In this document: piece by piece, positions 34,781 through 46,116 of the stretch
How the letters are laid out: each line of letters opens with the position of its first letter
Position numbering within the stretch: the first letter of the stretch is position 1
DNA from: Porites lobata
Taxonomy: Eukaryota; Cnidaria; Anthozoa; Scleractinia; Poritidae
Assembly: GCA_942486035.1 (NCBI GenBank)
Contig: CALNXK010000045.1
Location: 1,639,501-1,703,500 of the forward strand
Reading direction: 5' to 3'
Length of the DNA: 64,000 bases
Translations under genes and position numbers: made by a program
Notes under the pieces: generated by a model
The model's database searches: none
Told to the model about the DNA's origin: nothing
What the model saw: only the letters and a program-made list of their open reading frames with translations

Positions 34781-35980
34781 GATTCGCGCGCAGAAAGGTA
34801 CTATGAACGAAGGTAACGGAGTGTTTGCCAAAGCACTCAGTCTCTAGAGCCCATAACCAAGAGCGAACACTCCCCTGTACGCATGCAACAGCGTGTCCGT
34901 TTTCATAGACCAGTTTATATTGATTTTTAGATCGATTTTCCCGCGAGTTTTGAATATCAAATAATTCTCAGTTACAAATCATTCAGCAAAAAATAGAAAC
35001 TAGAAAAAAGTATCTCTGATGTTTTGAAAACATCTTCTTGTCCATTTTGTAATTATTGTACTATCGATGCGCAAGCGTAAGGAACCGTGCGTCGATTTCC
35101 GCCGGAAAAAGTGCCCAAAAATGATGCTAAAAATAACTTGATTTGTGAAAACGCTGTTGCATAGGCTAAGTATAGGAGCTGCACCTTCCTGGTTCTGGGC
35201 TCCTGGACTCTCTCAGCTTCTCCGGGCGAGGGAGACCTGGAGAAACATTTGAGCGGAGACTGCTGATACTATAACAGAAGTAGAAACAATACCTCTAATG
35301 AACAGCCACACATAGACAAAGGCTTCCGTGTTGCGGTTCTCGTAATTTAAAACTAGGTTTGTACGATGTGACAGGTGGGAGATTGTAAATAGAGAATCAT
35401 CTGCATAATGACGCTTTTAGCTTTTTGTGCTCTAATTGCGTTCACCTTTGTTTGTTTCTTTAGGCTTTTAACGACTTACCAACGATCTTAACAGAGAAAA
35501 AGTAACCTGCGCCAATTTACAGTAAAGATGGTTTGATTTCAAGTGAAAACAGCAAGGTAGAACATTTTTATTACGGAAGAAAAAAAGGAGTTGCCTCAGA
35601 GGAGAAATGCGCGAGGTAAGGTAATTGTGTTTAATTATAGTTTAGACTCGAGAAAGCGATGTTCAGTAGTTAAAAAATTTGATAAATACACGTGGATTTT
35701 ATTCACAGCTTCGTTTCAAACACTTGGAAGATCAGTCAATCAGTGTTTACCAGTTTAATCAGGGAGTGAGTGTCAGGTATTTTGTAGTTTCAAATGAAAC
35801 TCCGGAAAACGTTGTATGAGAGGGAACACCACATTTTCAAATACTTCCTTTTAATGTCGAAAATTAAACAGAGGAAGCCTGACTTTCCTTTCTATGACAG
35901 GTCAGGTAGGAAAATCTTAACCACCATGACTCCCAAAAGTGGTGGGCCGAAGTAAAAGAAAAACATCCATAAAATCGAAA

Positions 35981-36165
35981 TTGAATGGTCACACTATATA
36001 AATTTATTCCCAGACTAAAAAGTTACAACAGCATGAATAATTCACGTTAGATGTGATAGGCCGGCCTAAACGTACCGAAGAGGTCTCGTTTGAATGGTCA
36101 CACTATAGTATTTCGTACCTGGACTAAAATTTTCAAACTGAATCATCGTTAGGTGTGATAGGCCA
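35981..36165 (-). repeat. 106-bp satellite relatives, inverted, about 2 units
   Basis: TTGAATGGTCACACTAT at 35981 and about 36090, with GTTAG(A/G)TGTGATAGGCC later in each unit. TGAATGGTCACACT is the reverse complement of AGTGTGACCATTCA in the array at 36861, so these are diverged inverted copies. Confidence 0.6.
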
Positions 36166-36860
36166 TGCCAACAAACCATTCGTTTTAGAGTGTGTTTTAT
36201 GTATTTAGAATACGAGAAGTTATTATCCCATGAATATAAATTATCGAACATTTTTAATAATCAGTACTTGTACTGCATGATTCTTTTGTTTCGTATAAAA
36301 CTATTATACTTATTCACGGCAAGGGACGATGATCTCGCCGTGACTTATATAGCATCTTAATGATTCGATCTGAAGCCACCTTAGTTCTCAATGAGCGCAT
36401 TTTCGTGATACTTAGTTATGTTCCACGGCTCCTTTTTATTTCACGTTTCACTCCTTGAAATGTATTTCTTTATTTCCCATTTGTGAAGTTTTTTTTATCC
36501 ACGGTTTTTTCGTTCTCTCTTCCTCATACTTTCTCAGTTTATTTCGTCAGTTTAAGATCTTTTCTCTCTTCTAACCCAGAAGTAACATGCGAGTGTGTAA
36601 AGAAGTGGTTTTAAAAAGCGTTATCGGTTTTGCCCTCTCTTAGTTTGACAAGTCCAATATCGATGTTTTCATAAGTCAACTGCGTGCATGACGAATAACC
36701 CATTATGCTTCTCTCTTTTACTAACACAAGTAAACAATTTTCAGCTAAGTACACAGAGCCATTTGTACGGTGATCACTTTACAACAACTGACAGAATCCT
36801 TGGGTCCTTGGGTATATTACAGCTATATTAGCTTTTGTCAATAATGGAGTCTCGTAATAT

Positions 36861-37255
36861 GGTTCTAACTTTTGAGCGTGTGGATGAAATCTTAAATTGT
36901 GACCCTTCAAATGAAAGCTACTGAGCAGTACTTTCCTGTAGTACTGTTTATTATGCTGAACAAGGTGATTCTAACTTTTGAGTCTGTGGATGAAATCCTA
37001 AAGTGTGACCATTCAAATGAAAGCTACTGAGCAGTACTTTCCTGTGGTACTGTTTATTATGCTGTACAAGGTGGTTCTAACTTTTGAGCGTTTGGATGAA
37101 ATGTTAAATTGTGACCAATCAAATGAAAGCTACTGAGCAGTACTTTCCTGTGGTACTGTTTATTATGCTGAACAAGGTGATTCTCACTTTTGAGTCTTTG
37201 GATGAAATCCTAAAGTGTGACCATTCAAATGAAATCTTTTTGGCAATACTTTGTA
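36861..37255 (+). repeat. Satellite array, 106-bp unit, about 3.7 copies
   Basis: Units start at 36861, 36967, 37073 and 37179 (period exactly 106). Units 1 and 3 share TTTTGAGCG and TTAAATTGTGACC. Units 2 and 4 share TTTTGAGTCT and CCTAAAGTGTGACCATTC. The array is therefore built of A-B dimers of 212 bp. Confidence 0.9.
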
Positions 37256-37259
37256 AATT

Positions 37260-38249
37260 TTTTATAAAATGAAAATTATAATTTTTTTTGGAATTTGACT
37301 TTGTTCACCTTTAGAGGCCTCAAAGGGCTCAGTGTCTCACTAGCATTTTAAATTTGATAGAAAGGAAATGATTTCTGATTGTTGAAACAATTATAACCAG
37401 CATGATAGCATTAACAGCGGTGATTATTAAATGTAGGTGTGTTTTAGCAACAGTGACGCAAACTCCATGAAAACATTTCCTTGAAAACACAACTCTCGAT
37501 TTACTAAAATTAGTTTGAAATTGTTCATATTTGTTCAAAAGACTTGTATGAGTGAATCATTCATATGAAAGGCTTTCACACTCGCTGAATGAAAGGAAAA
37601 GTTATCCGTCATGTCCTGGAGTTACTTTTTGTGATCATCTTTGAAAATTGTTGTTATGGAGAAGACACATCGAAATGAACGAAGCTTGTTGTTGGTAGTT
37701 TTCCTTTCTCTGAGCAAACGTCTTAAAAGGTTTGAGGGGTTTTTGTGAGTAAACAAATCAAGTTTATTTGTTTATACTTTATAATACTAGCAACAAACGA
37801 CAATAGTTTTCTAAATTAGAAATATAGTACTCTAAGCAAGTGATTTTCAACTGGTATATTCTTCTGTTTTCACTGAATGTAAAAGACATGTTAAACTTTT
37901 GGGAACTAACGATATTTATTATTTAAAACGCAAGGTTGTTTTCGACCTTCATTCCAAAAACGAATCAAAGATCTAAAAGCTTCTGATATGCCATGGGGAC
38001 ATCACTGCATATCTCAGTTATCAACGAACATATCACACCGTAACTCAAAACGAGCATTAGTATGAAGAAGGAGAGTAATGTTTTGCGGCAAATGGAAAAC
38101 TTGAGACGGATTCAAGTGGATAATTTCTCAAATTAAGAAATGAGAAGAAAAAGCTGTGCAAAATCACCCTTATGGATGAAACTACCATAAGACCACTTAT
38201 TTTTTTGTAGGTGATAATGAACAGTAAACGACTCCAGTGAAGTAGAGAA
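37260..38249. other. Spacer, nothing recognised
   Basis: AT-rich, no supported exon, repeat or RNA gene seen. Confidence 0.4.
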
Positions 38250-38251
38250 AA

Positions 38252-38580
38252 CTTGGTCACGTGGTACAAATTGACGTTTCCGTTTTCCGTAAACGTGATT
38301 CAAAATCTCTCTATTGTCAACTCAAGTTTACTTTTCCGCGCCGTTGGAAACGTTCACTTTAAATAAGGTTAAAAAAAGGTCGAAAACGGCACGAAAGATT
38401 ATCACTCAAGTGATAAACGACACGTAAGAACGCTTGGTTACGTGGTTCGAATTGACTCGTAAAGCGTCTCAAAATCTCTCCATTGTCAACTCAAGTTTAT
38501 TTTTCCGCGCCATTGGAAAGCGTTCACCTAAAACAAGGCAAAAACGTCACCAACGGCACAGCAGATTATCTCTCAGGTAA
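38252..38580 (+). repeat. Tandem duplication, two units of about 180 bp
   Basis: CTTGGTCACGTGGTACAAAT (38252) and CTTGGTTACGTGGTTCGAAT (about 38433) start two units. Both also contain TTGTCAACTCAAGTTTA, TTTTCCGCGCC and AACGGCAC in the same order. Diverged, non-coding. Confidence 0.75.
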
Positions 38581-39409
38581 TTTCCGCTCTTCCAAATGAC
38601 GGAGGCCACACTGAGTTCAAAACCTCAGCCTCAGGTTTTAAGTTTTAATCATTTTGTGAAGCAGCTGCACTGAAAACACAAACGTCCTACTTGGCAGTTT
38701 TCAAATGAATAGTCGCGCGAGGATTTTACTCATATACCGGACTCAGCTTTAGAATTGCCCTCAGGGTGACCGCAAAACGGACCTAAGTATAGTCAAACTC
38801 TGTGGGGGCCATAGAAAGTGTCGGTATTAACGGGTATCCGCATCAAGCGGGTTGAATTCAGAGAAAATCTGAGAGCTTTCTTTCCCCAGGGACAAAGCAA
38901 ACTGTTCGTAATAACGAAGTGCTCGTATTATACGGGTGTCCGTAAAGCGGAGTTCGCGACTGTACAAAAAGCGCCCATCTGTCCGCAGGCGAGGTGATTG
39001 TTCTGTGATGGTTTTAGTGACGTCTCCGGCGATTTATACTGAGGAAAACCATGACAAAGTGAATTTATTTGTTTTAAGGGGAAAGAGGAAAGGAAGTCTA
39101 AACTAGTATCGCTCGACAGTGACAAGGAAAGTTGAAAAATGTCTTCCATATTGGGTGAAATAGAGAGTGAGAAAAATTGTCCATTTTTCATCTACGTGTT
39201 TGCGTTTTCTTCTATTTTTCTCGTAAGAAACTGCCAATACTTCTAAATACAAATATAAGAGCTCTCTTTAGCGATTTTTATCGGTTATTTATTGGTTCTA
39301 AACCCGCTTTTTCTCTGTTTTCTATATATAAACTGATGTGACCGACAACTAGTGTATTCCCAGTCAATGAGAATGAGGGACTGATTTGCTACTGAGTAAA
39401 TCATAGTTT

Positions 39410-39619
39410 ACCCTTTTAACCCTAAGATCAAAATTTGAATTCTCGTTTGTTGCCCCTATTCATTTCCTCGTACAGAAATTGTGGGGAGAAGTTGATAAAA
39501 TATCAAGCAAATTCAGCTTGTGTGATCATGTCCGTAATTGTCATGGCCACTCTGTTTACAAAGCATTAATATCACAAGAAGGAATTTGATGCTGATCGCT
39601 TTTAGGGCTTAAAGGGTCT
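39410..39619. mobile_element. MITE, CTTTAAGCCCC family, diverged copy 3
   Basis: The left end TTACCCTTTTAACCCTAAGA and the right end TTTTAGGGCTTAAAGGGTC form imperfect inverted repeats. The interior TTGATGCTGATCGC matches the family. Confidence 0.6.
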
Positions 39620-41017
39620 ATGTGACAGGGATACTGCTGTTTTAGGTCAATTCTGTGCTAAAACCATTACTAAGGGCCTTTCCCCCTTTTCATCAGGAAA
39701 TAATACATGTAGCCATAATATTTTTTTTTGGTGATTTCTGCAGCATAGCATTAAAATTTAAAACAAGTTGGAGCCAGTTTTTTCAAGATTTAATCAATGT
39801 CCATCCTTGCCATCCTTTGCAACGGACGACGGAAACAGTTTCATTGCCTAAATGAAGTCTTAAATGATAAAACTGGACCATTATTGTTGGAATTCAGTTG
39901 GTGCGAAAAAAGTTTTCGCATTTTGAAAAAGATGGCAAGTAACATGACATAACCCTTATAATGAACAGTCAAGTAAACAAAACGAACAGCAGGGTATTCC
40001 ACACATGAAAAAAGTAATTAAATTAATCTAGGATTAGTTTGTTTTTATTTTTGTCGAACTTTCACTCTTGCCCTATATCAAAACGGAAAACATCCTTGAC
40101 TGTAAAGAGGCTGAAGCTTTCCTGAACGTTTCTCAAAGGTTTGAGATGGAAGGTTCCTCGAAGGTTTCTTAAATTTACACAGCTTTCTGGTGTTCTGTGT
40201 TCCGGTGTTTCAAAAGTCCAGTATTCCAGTTTTCCGGTCACGTCTCTCTCTCTCTCTCTCAGATATGCGCATTGCCCTGTAGGAACTTCAATTCAATGCT
40301 AAAAAAAAACGTTTCCACAGTATTGAAACATCAATTTTTCAAGTTCAGGATCACAGTACGTTCAAAAAGGGATTTACTAAATTTTGAAAATATCGTGATT
40401 TTTCACCTCCAATATGCTCATGTTGACGCCACCGAAATTTCAATAAATATTGAAACAACATTGTACATGTTTTCTCATGTGTTAAGGAAAGAATAAAAGA
40501 AGCGATTCAGATGCTGTCGGGAATAAATCAAAATGCAGGTTGGAATGCATTTCCACTCAAGCGTAATAGATTGTCTGCTCTCGAACAAATGCAATTTAAA
40601 TTCCCCTCTTCAATGCGACTATTATTTCAATGTGAAGAGGACTGTCAGGGACTGTCAAGCTTTCTTTTGTGCAAATTATCTGTTGTAACGATCTAACGGA
40701 GCGGCCAAGTTTAAGAGTAACTGTACGTGAGTGATAACTGTTCTCACTCGTTAATTGTTTTGAAATTATCATCTCTTTAAGACTAACTGATCAATGTGAT
40801 GTGCATGCACAGTGAGCGGCTTATTTGACACGTTTTTGACTAAGTCTTTTTATTTAACGCTGTGAAAATGAACATTTCGCGCACCGATCTGAATGAAATT
40901 GTTCATTATTTTGTATAACGCATCAATGTTAGCATTTTCCATTTCACCGACAGAACAACTTGAAAAGAACAATGGAAATGGCTGGACGGCAATTTGACAA
41001 CTGATTACCTCAAGCAA
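39620..41017. other. Upstream region of GPCR copy B, no gene seen
   Basis: Only short unsupported frames and a (CT)n run near 40245-40260. It probably holds the promoter and 5' UTR of the plus-strand GPCR. Confidence 0.4.
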
Positions 41018-44000
41018 ATGGCTCCCACGGGCTCGGCAATTCACGATATATCCAACAGCACATCTTCCAGGAAACTGGGTCTTACTACACCAAAAAACCC
41101 TGATGATGATGATGAAAACTCTTCTCTAAATCCATTCGTCATTGGATTAATCCTAGAATCAGGTATTCTAGCCGTGGTATTTGGTAATCTTTTGGTTCTT
41201 CTGTCTCTACGAGTCCAAAAATACTGGGCCATTACCGATATTCTTCTCCTGTCGTTATCCACTGCTGATTTCGTTGGCGGATCTTTTCCTCTTCAAATTG
41301 TAATTTTCATGAATTATTTCCTCCAACAGAACTGGACAGAATTTCTTTGCGGTTTCTTCATTGTTATGGTGCACACTCTTCGATTCGCTTCCGCGGGTAC
41401 TGTTATACTTATTACAATAGAGCGTACGTTAATGATTCTATGGCCTTTAAAATATCATACAACCATCACGATTTCGCGAATCAGGAAAGCTGTTTTGTTT
41501 AATTGGCTCATCGCTGTGTTCTTTGCCAGTCTCCCCTTCATGGGAGTTGGAAAATCTGGCTTCGAAGACGGGAAATGTTTTTATCACTTATCAGACTTGG
41601 GCAGAACATACGCGATATTAATTGTATCCACGTCATTCGTGCTTTTAGCAATAGTATTAATATGCTGGATTGCTATCAAGTCGTCAAGTACGAGGTTTAT
41701 ACGAAGACAGACAACAATGGACACGAAAAATAAGCGCGCGGGAAACGATGTGTCCCGAGGGTCGATTCCCGAAGAGTACTGTGAGCGCTCGAGGGAAAGA
41801 CGCAAAAGTAACCCTTCTGGTGTGCGCGAAATCCGAAGACTCTCTCGAATGATGGCTGTTGTGGTGTTTCTCTACTACATCAGCTGGCTTCCAATCCTGG
41901 TGAGTTTTGGTGTCTAGTTTTGTTTTTGAATGCCGGATTTTCCATTCAAAACGATACCCTGCCAGGATCTGGTAGATTTTGTGAAGCTTTAATTCTTATT
42001 GAATATTTTTCCCCGTTCTCGAACTCGTCTTAATTAGGATTATCAATAGGCTGCTCTCGCATAAAACATCTGTATTGTTATTTTAGGAACGTCCTCTCCC
42101 ATGTTCCCCTCCTGGGGGCTGAGAGAAACTCATTGATGAGGCTTGGATGACAAGAGGTGAAAGACTGGGAGAATAGGGGGCTGGAGGGGATGGGAGGGGG
42201 ACCGGAAGTGGAAGTTCTAAAAGGGTTAAAAGCGGGATAGATAGGAGGAAATCGGGGGGGTACTTCCTTATGAGAGGCTAGTGGGGATGTGCCGCTGGAT
42301 GGGGTCGCATTTTCACGACTGGTCGTATTTTCAATAGAGTTACCAGGATGGGGTCTCACATTTCCAGATTTTTGGGGGTAAGACAGTTCTTCATATTTAC
42401 GATTAGCAAACGTACCAGAATGTTTATACTGTAGATGAAAAGTAAAAGTAAAGTGTTCTTCATTCAATCTAACTGAAATGGGCCAATTTATAAAATGACT
42501 AAGTTGCGTTGCGAAAATTACATATTTGCCCAAAAGAGACAAAGATGGGGTCTATAATTGGCCACAGAATAAACTATAATGGGGTAGGGGCTCTGAGAGG
42601 TCAGCGGCACATACCCAGCAAAAATTAACCCTAGTAACCCTTCCGGGGAGGAAATTATGCAGCAATGCTTGATGTTTCGCAATCAAACAAGCGCTAAAGA
42701 GAAGTTAAGAATAAGGGGGCGAGAGCCGGGAATGAAAAGTACGGGATGTCGGAGGTTTGGACCCCTGTTCCCCCACCCAAAAAGAAACTTTGTTGGAAGT
42801 CATTTTTTCCCCTAGTTGGGTTTCCAGCTCAGTAATTACAGCAGAGATTGAATCAAACAAGAACGCTAAACTTTCTTTTCAGATAAGTAACATAGTTACC
42901 CTGGTAACAGAGAAGAGGTCCAGTAAACTGGTGGTACTTCTCACAGGAATGGTATCTCTTATCTACGCTCTGGCCAACCCCATCATTTATGGTACAATGA
43001 GCATGCGCTATAGGTGGGCTTACAAGCGAGTCTTTGAGGCGGTGTGCAGTATATGTGGATGTACACAAAGACCAAGATCTCTGAGCGCTTCGTCAAATTT
43101 AAGTAAGTATAAAAGAAGTTTTATTCTTCTAATTTTGCTGTCTTTTATGTCCGACCACCTCTCGTAAGCGACCACCGAAAATATTTAACAAGAATTTCCT
43201 CACCCTCGTACCCAGCGTCTTCGTTCCCCATGACCAGAGCATGCACATTAAGGGACGAAGACTCGAGGTGCGAGATTGGAATTTCCTTAGAAAACATTTG
43301 CTTTAGAGGGGAAATATGTGAATGTATTACATCGACAACAATTTCCGTTGATGCGAAACAGGAGAGTAGTAGCCCAACTAAACTGACAAGTATTAGTAAA
43401 GTCGGATGAAATGTTTTTTCCAGTCACGTCTGAATGTTGAAAGATGTCACTCGGCGTCCGTCATAACATGAGTCGGGACGATGGAATAGACCTATTCCGC
43501 TAACTCAATGTTGTACCCAATTCAGATCTCCCGGGGTTAAGATTCTTTGTGTGTTGTGTTTGCATCATAATGTGGCATTCACATTTAAATGATATGGAAA
43601 TTCCTGAAACAAAACGTTTTATGCCCAAAGGGTTTGAATTGGTTACAACATTGAGTTAGCCGAATAGGTCTATTGCGCCGTTGAGATCTAGAAAAGTGTC
43701 ACCAAGGTCCTAATTCGCCACTTCAGAAACGAGAGGGGAACTGGAACCGAAGTGTGTCCGGCAATTGTTTTGTTCCCTGGCCTTCTCGACGCAGATTGCA
43801 CAATGGACCATTTAGCGAATCAGACTGGGCCGGTGTAGTGTCGAATTGCATTATGGGAGTGTTTGATGGCTTGAGCCAATGTAAATGGGATAGCGTACCC
43901 TATTCTTACTAATTTTCGCGAGTATTAAATTTCGCGAAATTTTTAAAATCGCGAAATTTAATCCCATTTTCGAAACCAAACAGTGAGAATTTTAAAAATG

Positions 44001-44966
44001 TTCTGAGTCCGGGGGTTTTTTGTACCTTGCACATTGACTGAACATCTCAAGTTGCATTTTAAGCACTGAACTGTACGATATACATTGTATAGATAGCATA
44101 CAACACAGCAAGCAGTTACGTCTTGTCTTGTTCATAAGGTTCTATATAAGGCAGTTGTAAGTTTACAATCTTGCTTTGAAATACGTACGTTTTATTGATT
44201 TGTGACAAGTGCCCTCTGCTCAGGATTTACGAAAATTAAACGAAGACAAAATCGCGAAATTTAGTACGCTTTTTCTCTAATTTTTTTTTGCAATCGCGAA
44301 AATTAGTACTCGAGAAATCCGGCTCCTAGTTACTCGCGAAATTAAGTACTTGCGAAAGTACCCATAACAGTCCTATAATGCAATTTGAGATCAACGACCC
44401 AAGTCTAATGCATTACCAGGGTTCTATCTAGGGTGTTTGAGGGGTAGAAGCTTCCCCTCCAAAATCCCCAACTTCCCCCCAAAAAATATCGGAGCTAAGT
44501 GTAACATTGTCAGAACGTGATCAAGACTAAAAAATAAAATAAAATACCACTGTAACATTTCTCAAAATTGGGTCTCAAAACGCACCAGATTGCATCTCAG
44601 CGCATATTCATTCCAAAAATTTCCGGGGGAGCATGCCCCCGGACCCCCCTAGGAAGCTCGTAGCCTTCGGCCACTCGGGGCTTCTCCCCCAAACGATAAA
44701 TCCTAGATAAAACCCTGATTACCTCATGCGTCTAATAATGCTATTGTTTCATTGCGATTTAAGGTATGTCCCGTTCACGGGCTCTAACAGTTTCACAGTT
44801 ATTCAGTGACCTAGCGTCCAAAGAAACCGCCGCCAAAGAAGGGAATCACGGGAGACAAAACACTGCGTATGAGCAAGCAGAAGACGCCGTTTATGGAAAA
44901 AGTAATGATGTTACCGTAAGCTCAGATGATCTCTCCGGTGGAACCAGGGGTATGGTTAGCTGCTAA
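41018..44966 (+). CDS. Class A (rhodopsin-like) GPCR, orphan, copy B
   Basis: A paralogue of the receptor at 28779-32964. Exons 41018-41899, 42883-43102 and 44764-44966 join (phase 0, then 1) to about 434 aa. The first 187 residues align to copy A without gaps: GN57, TAD84, C111, E135-R136-T, W163 and C187 are at identical positions. TM6 ends SWLPIL at the same intron, and TM7 has NPIIYG. Both copies have FIRRQT in loop 3. An Asp stretch (PDDDDEN) and a glycosylation site (NSTSS) lie in the extracellular N-terminus. The start is the first in-frame ATG (MAPTGSAIHD). The third exon (MSRSRALTVSQLFSD) is a Ser-rich tail unlike that of copy A. Ligand and coupling are unknown. Confidence 0.87.
42255..42620. 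repeat. TATGTGCCGCTG dispersed element, copy 2
   Basis: GATGTGCCGCTGGATGGGG on the left pairs with CAGCGGCACATACCC on the right. It lies in intron 1 of GPCR copy B and belongs with 14842-15200. Confidence 0.65.
43485..43674. mobile_element. Foldback MITE (AATAGACCTATTCCG ends)
   Basis: The arms AATAGACCTATTCCGCTAAC and GTTAGCCGAATAGGTCTATT pair, and pairing goes on through TCAATGTTGTACCCAATTCA and TGAATTGGTTACAACATTGA, about 40 bp per arm. GPCR B intron 2. Confidence 0.88.
43906..44360. mobile_element. MITE-like element rich in TCGCGAAATTTA
   Basis: Repeated TTCGCGAAATTT and ATCGCGAAATTTA words, with inverted ends TACTAATTTTCGCGAGTA and TACTCGCGAAATTAAGTA. GPCR B intron 2. The exact borders are uncertain. 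Confidence 0.55.
44417..44717. mobile_element. MITE with CAGGGTTCTATCTAGG ends
   Basis: The ends CAGGGTTCTATCTAGG and CCTAGATAAAACCCTG pair. Direct flanks are ATTAC (44412-44416 and 44718-44722). 301 bp, just before GPCR B exon 3. Confidence 0.8.
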
Positions 44967-45183
44967 GCCCTTGAAGCGAAATACACGTCTTTCTTTTAAA
45001 GAAAGGCAGAACATTACATCTCGAAGTCGGACATACTCGGATGTGGAGTCGTGTTAGATAAAATTCAGCCAGTAACCGACTGCCATTGATTCAAATTTAT
45101 GGTGTCCTTGCAAAATTAACAACCCAGCTTCACATTCAAGACTTCTTAAGAGGATAAAAAAAGAAACTCCAAAATTATAAGGG

Positions 45184-45322
45184 GAATGGGTACAAGTTTT
45201 CGGCAAAACGAATTCTGGGATCATTTGGGTGGACGAACGTTACTTATGATTGGTTAAATAGCTAAGCTTGTCCACCCAAACGATCCCGGAAATCACTGCA
45301 CCAAAAGGTTATGCCCATTTTC
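45184..45322. mobile_element. Foldback element (GAATGGGTACAAGTTTT)
   Basis: The inner arms GGGATCATTTGGGTGGAC and GTCCACCCAAACGATCCC pair well. The outer parts GAATGGG and CCCATTTTC also pair. Lies between GPCR B and PHB1. Confidence 0.65.
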
Positions 45323-45565
45323 CGTAGAGTTTCTCAGGCGACGAATAAGACCAATCTAGCATGGCAATCATTTCCAGGTACTTCTACGAAGTACCATTGC
45401 TTGTTTGATGAATCATGTTTTACGTGGTTCTTTTAAGTAAGTTTACTCTAAACCTGCCTTGGCACTGGTGTGAGAAACCCAAAGCCTTTGGAATTAAAAC
45501 GAGTACTTGTTTACACCGAGAATCTCGTGTTTCTGTCCAAAATTTATTACAAGTTACATCATTAT

Positions 45566-45801
45566 TAAGGCTGGTCTACCAGGGCGATTTTAATGGGCGA
45601 CAAGGGCTGATCACTTGCTATTTCAGCGTGATTTATCGCAACAAGCGACCTGTTCTTGGAAATAAGTACTGTCCGCCATTTTTTGTTTACAAGCAACTGC
45701 GTATGCTTATAATATTGTTTAATAACTCGAAGATAGATCGCGCTTAAATTGCCGCTCTAGTCGTCCTAAGTGATAAAATCGCCCGTGTAATTGGCCTTTT
45801 A
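45566..45801. mobile_element. MITE (TAAGGCTGGTCTACCAGGGC ends)
   Basis: The left end ACCAGGGCGATTTTA pairs with the right end TAAAATCGCCCGTGT, and TAAGGC pairs loosely with GGCCTTTTA. 236 bp, non-coding. Confidence 0.6.
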
Positions 45802-46116
45802 CGGTAACTGACAACACTCTCCGATTGATCAGGAAAACTCCTGTAGTTACAGATTGTTTGCAATGGTTCTAAAGACGTACAACAAAACAAACCTCTCTGG
45901 TCATTTCTTTACTTTCCCGTGACAAATAACTGGCCTTAAGCTCAAGTGGCCTGAAGAGACCAAATACTTTACCTCAGCAGGTGCCTAAACCCTAAAGTTC
46001 CGACAAGAAGTGCACGATTTCAAGTCTACCCAACTCTGATACGAAAACCTAATCTAAATCCTCGAAAACAACGTCTGTTGTCGGAATTATAGGGTTAAGT
46101 CCTTTAAAACTCATAT

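Noticed and set aside
40245..40260. Short (CT)n run
   Set aside because: Too short to carry meaning beyond a simple repeat.
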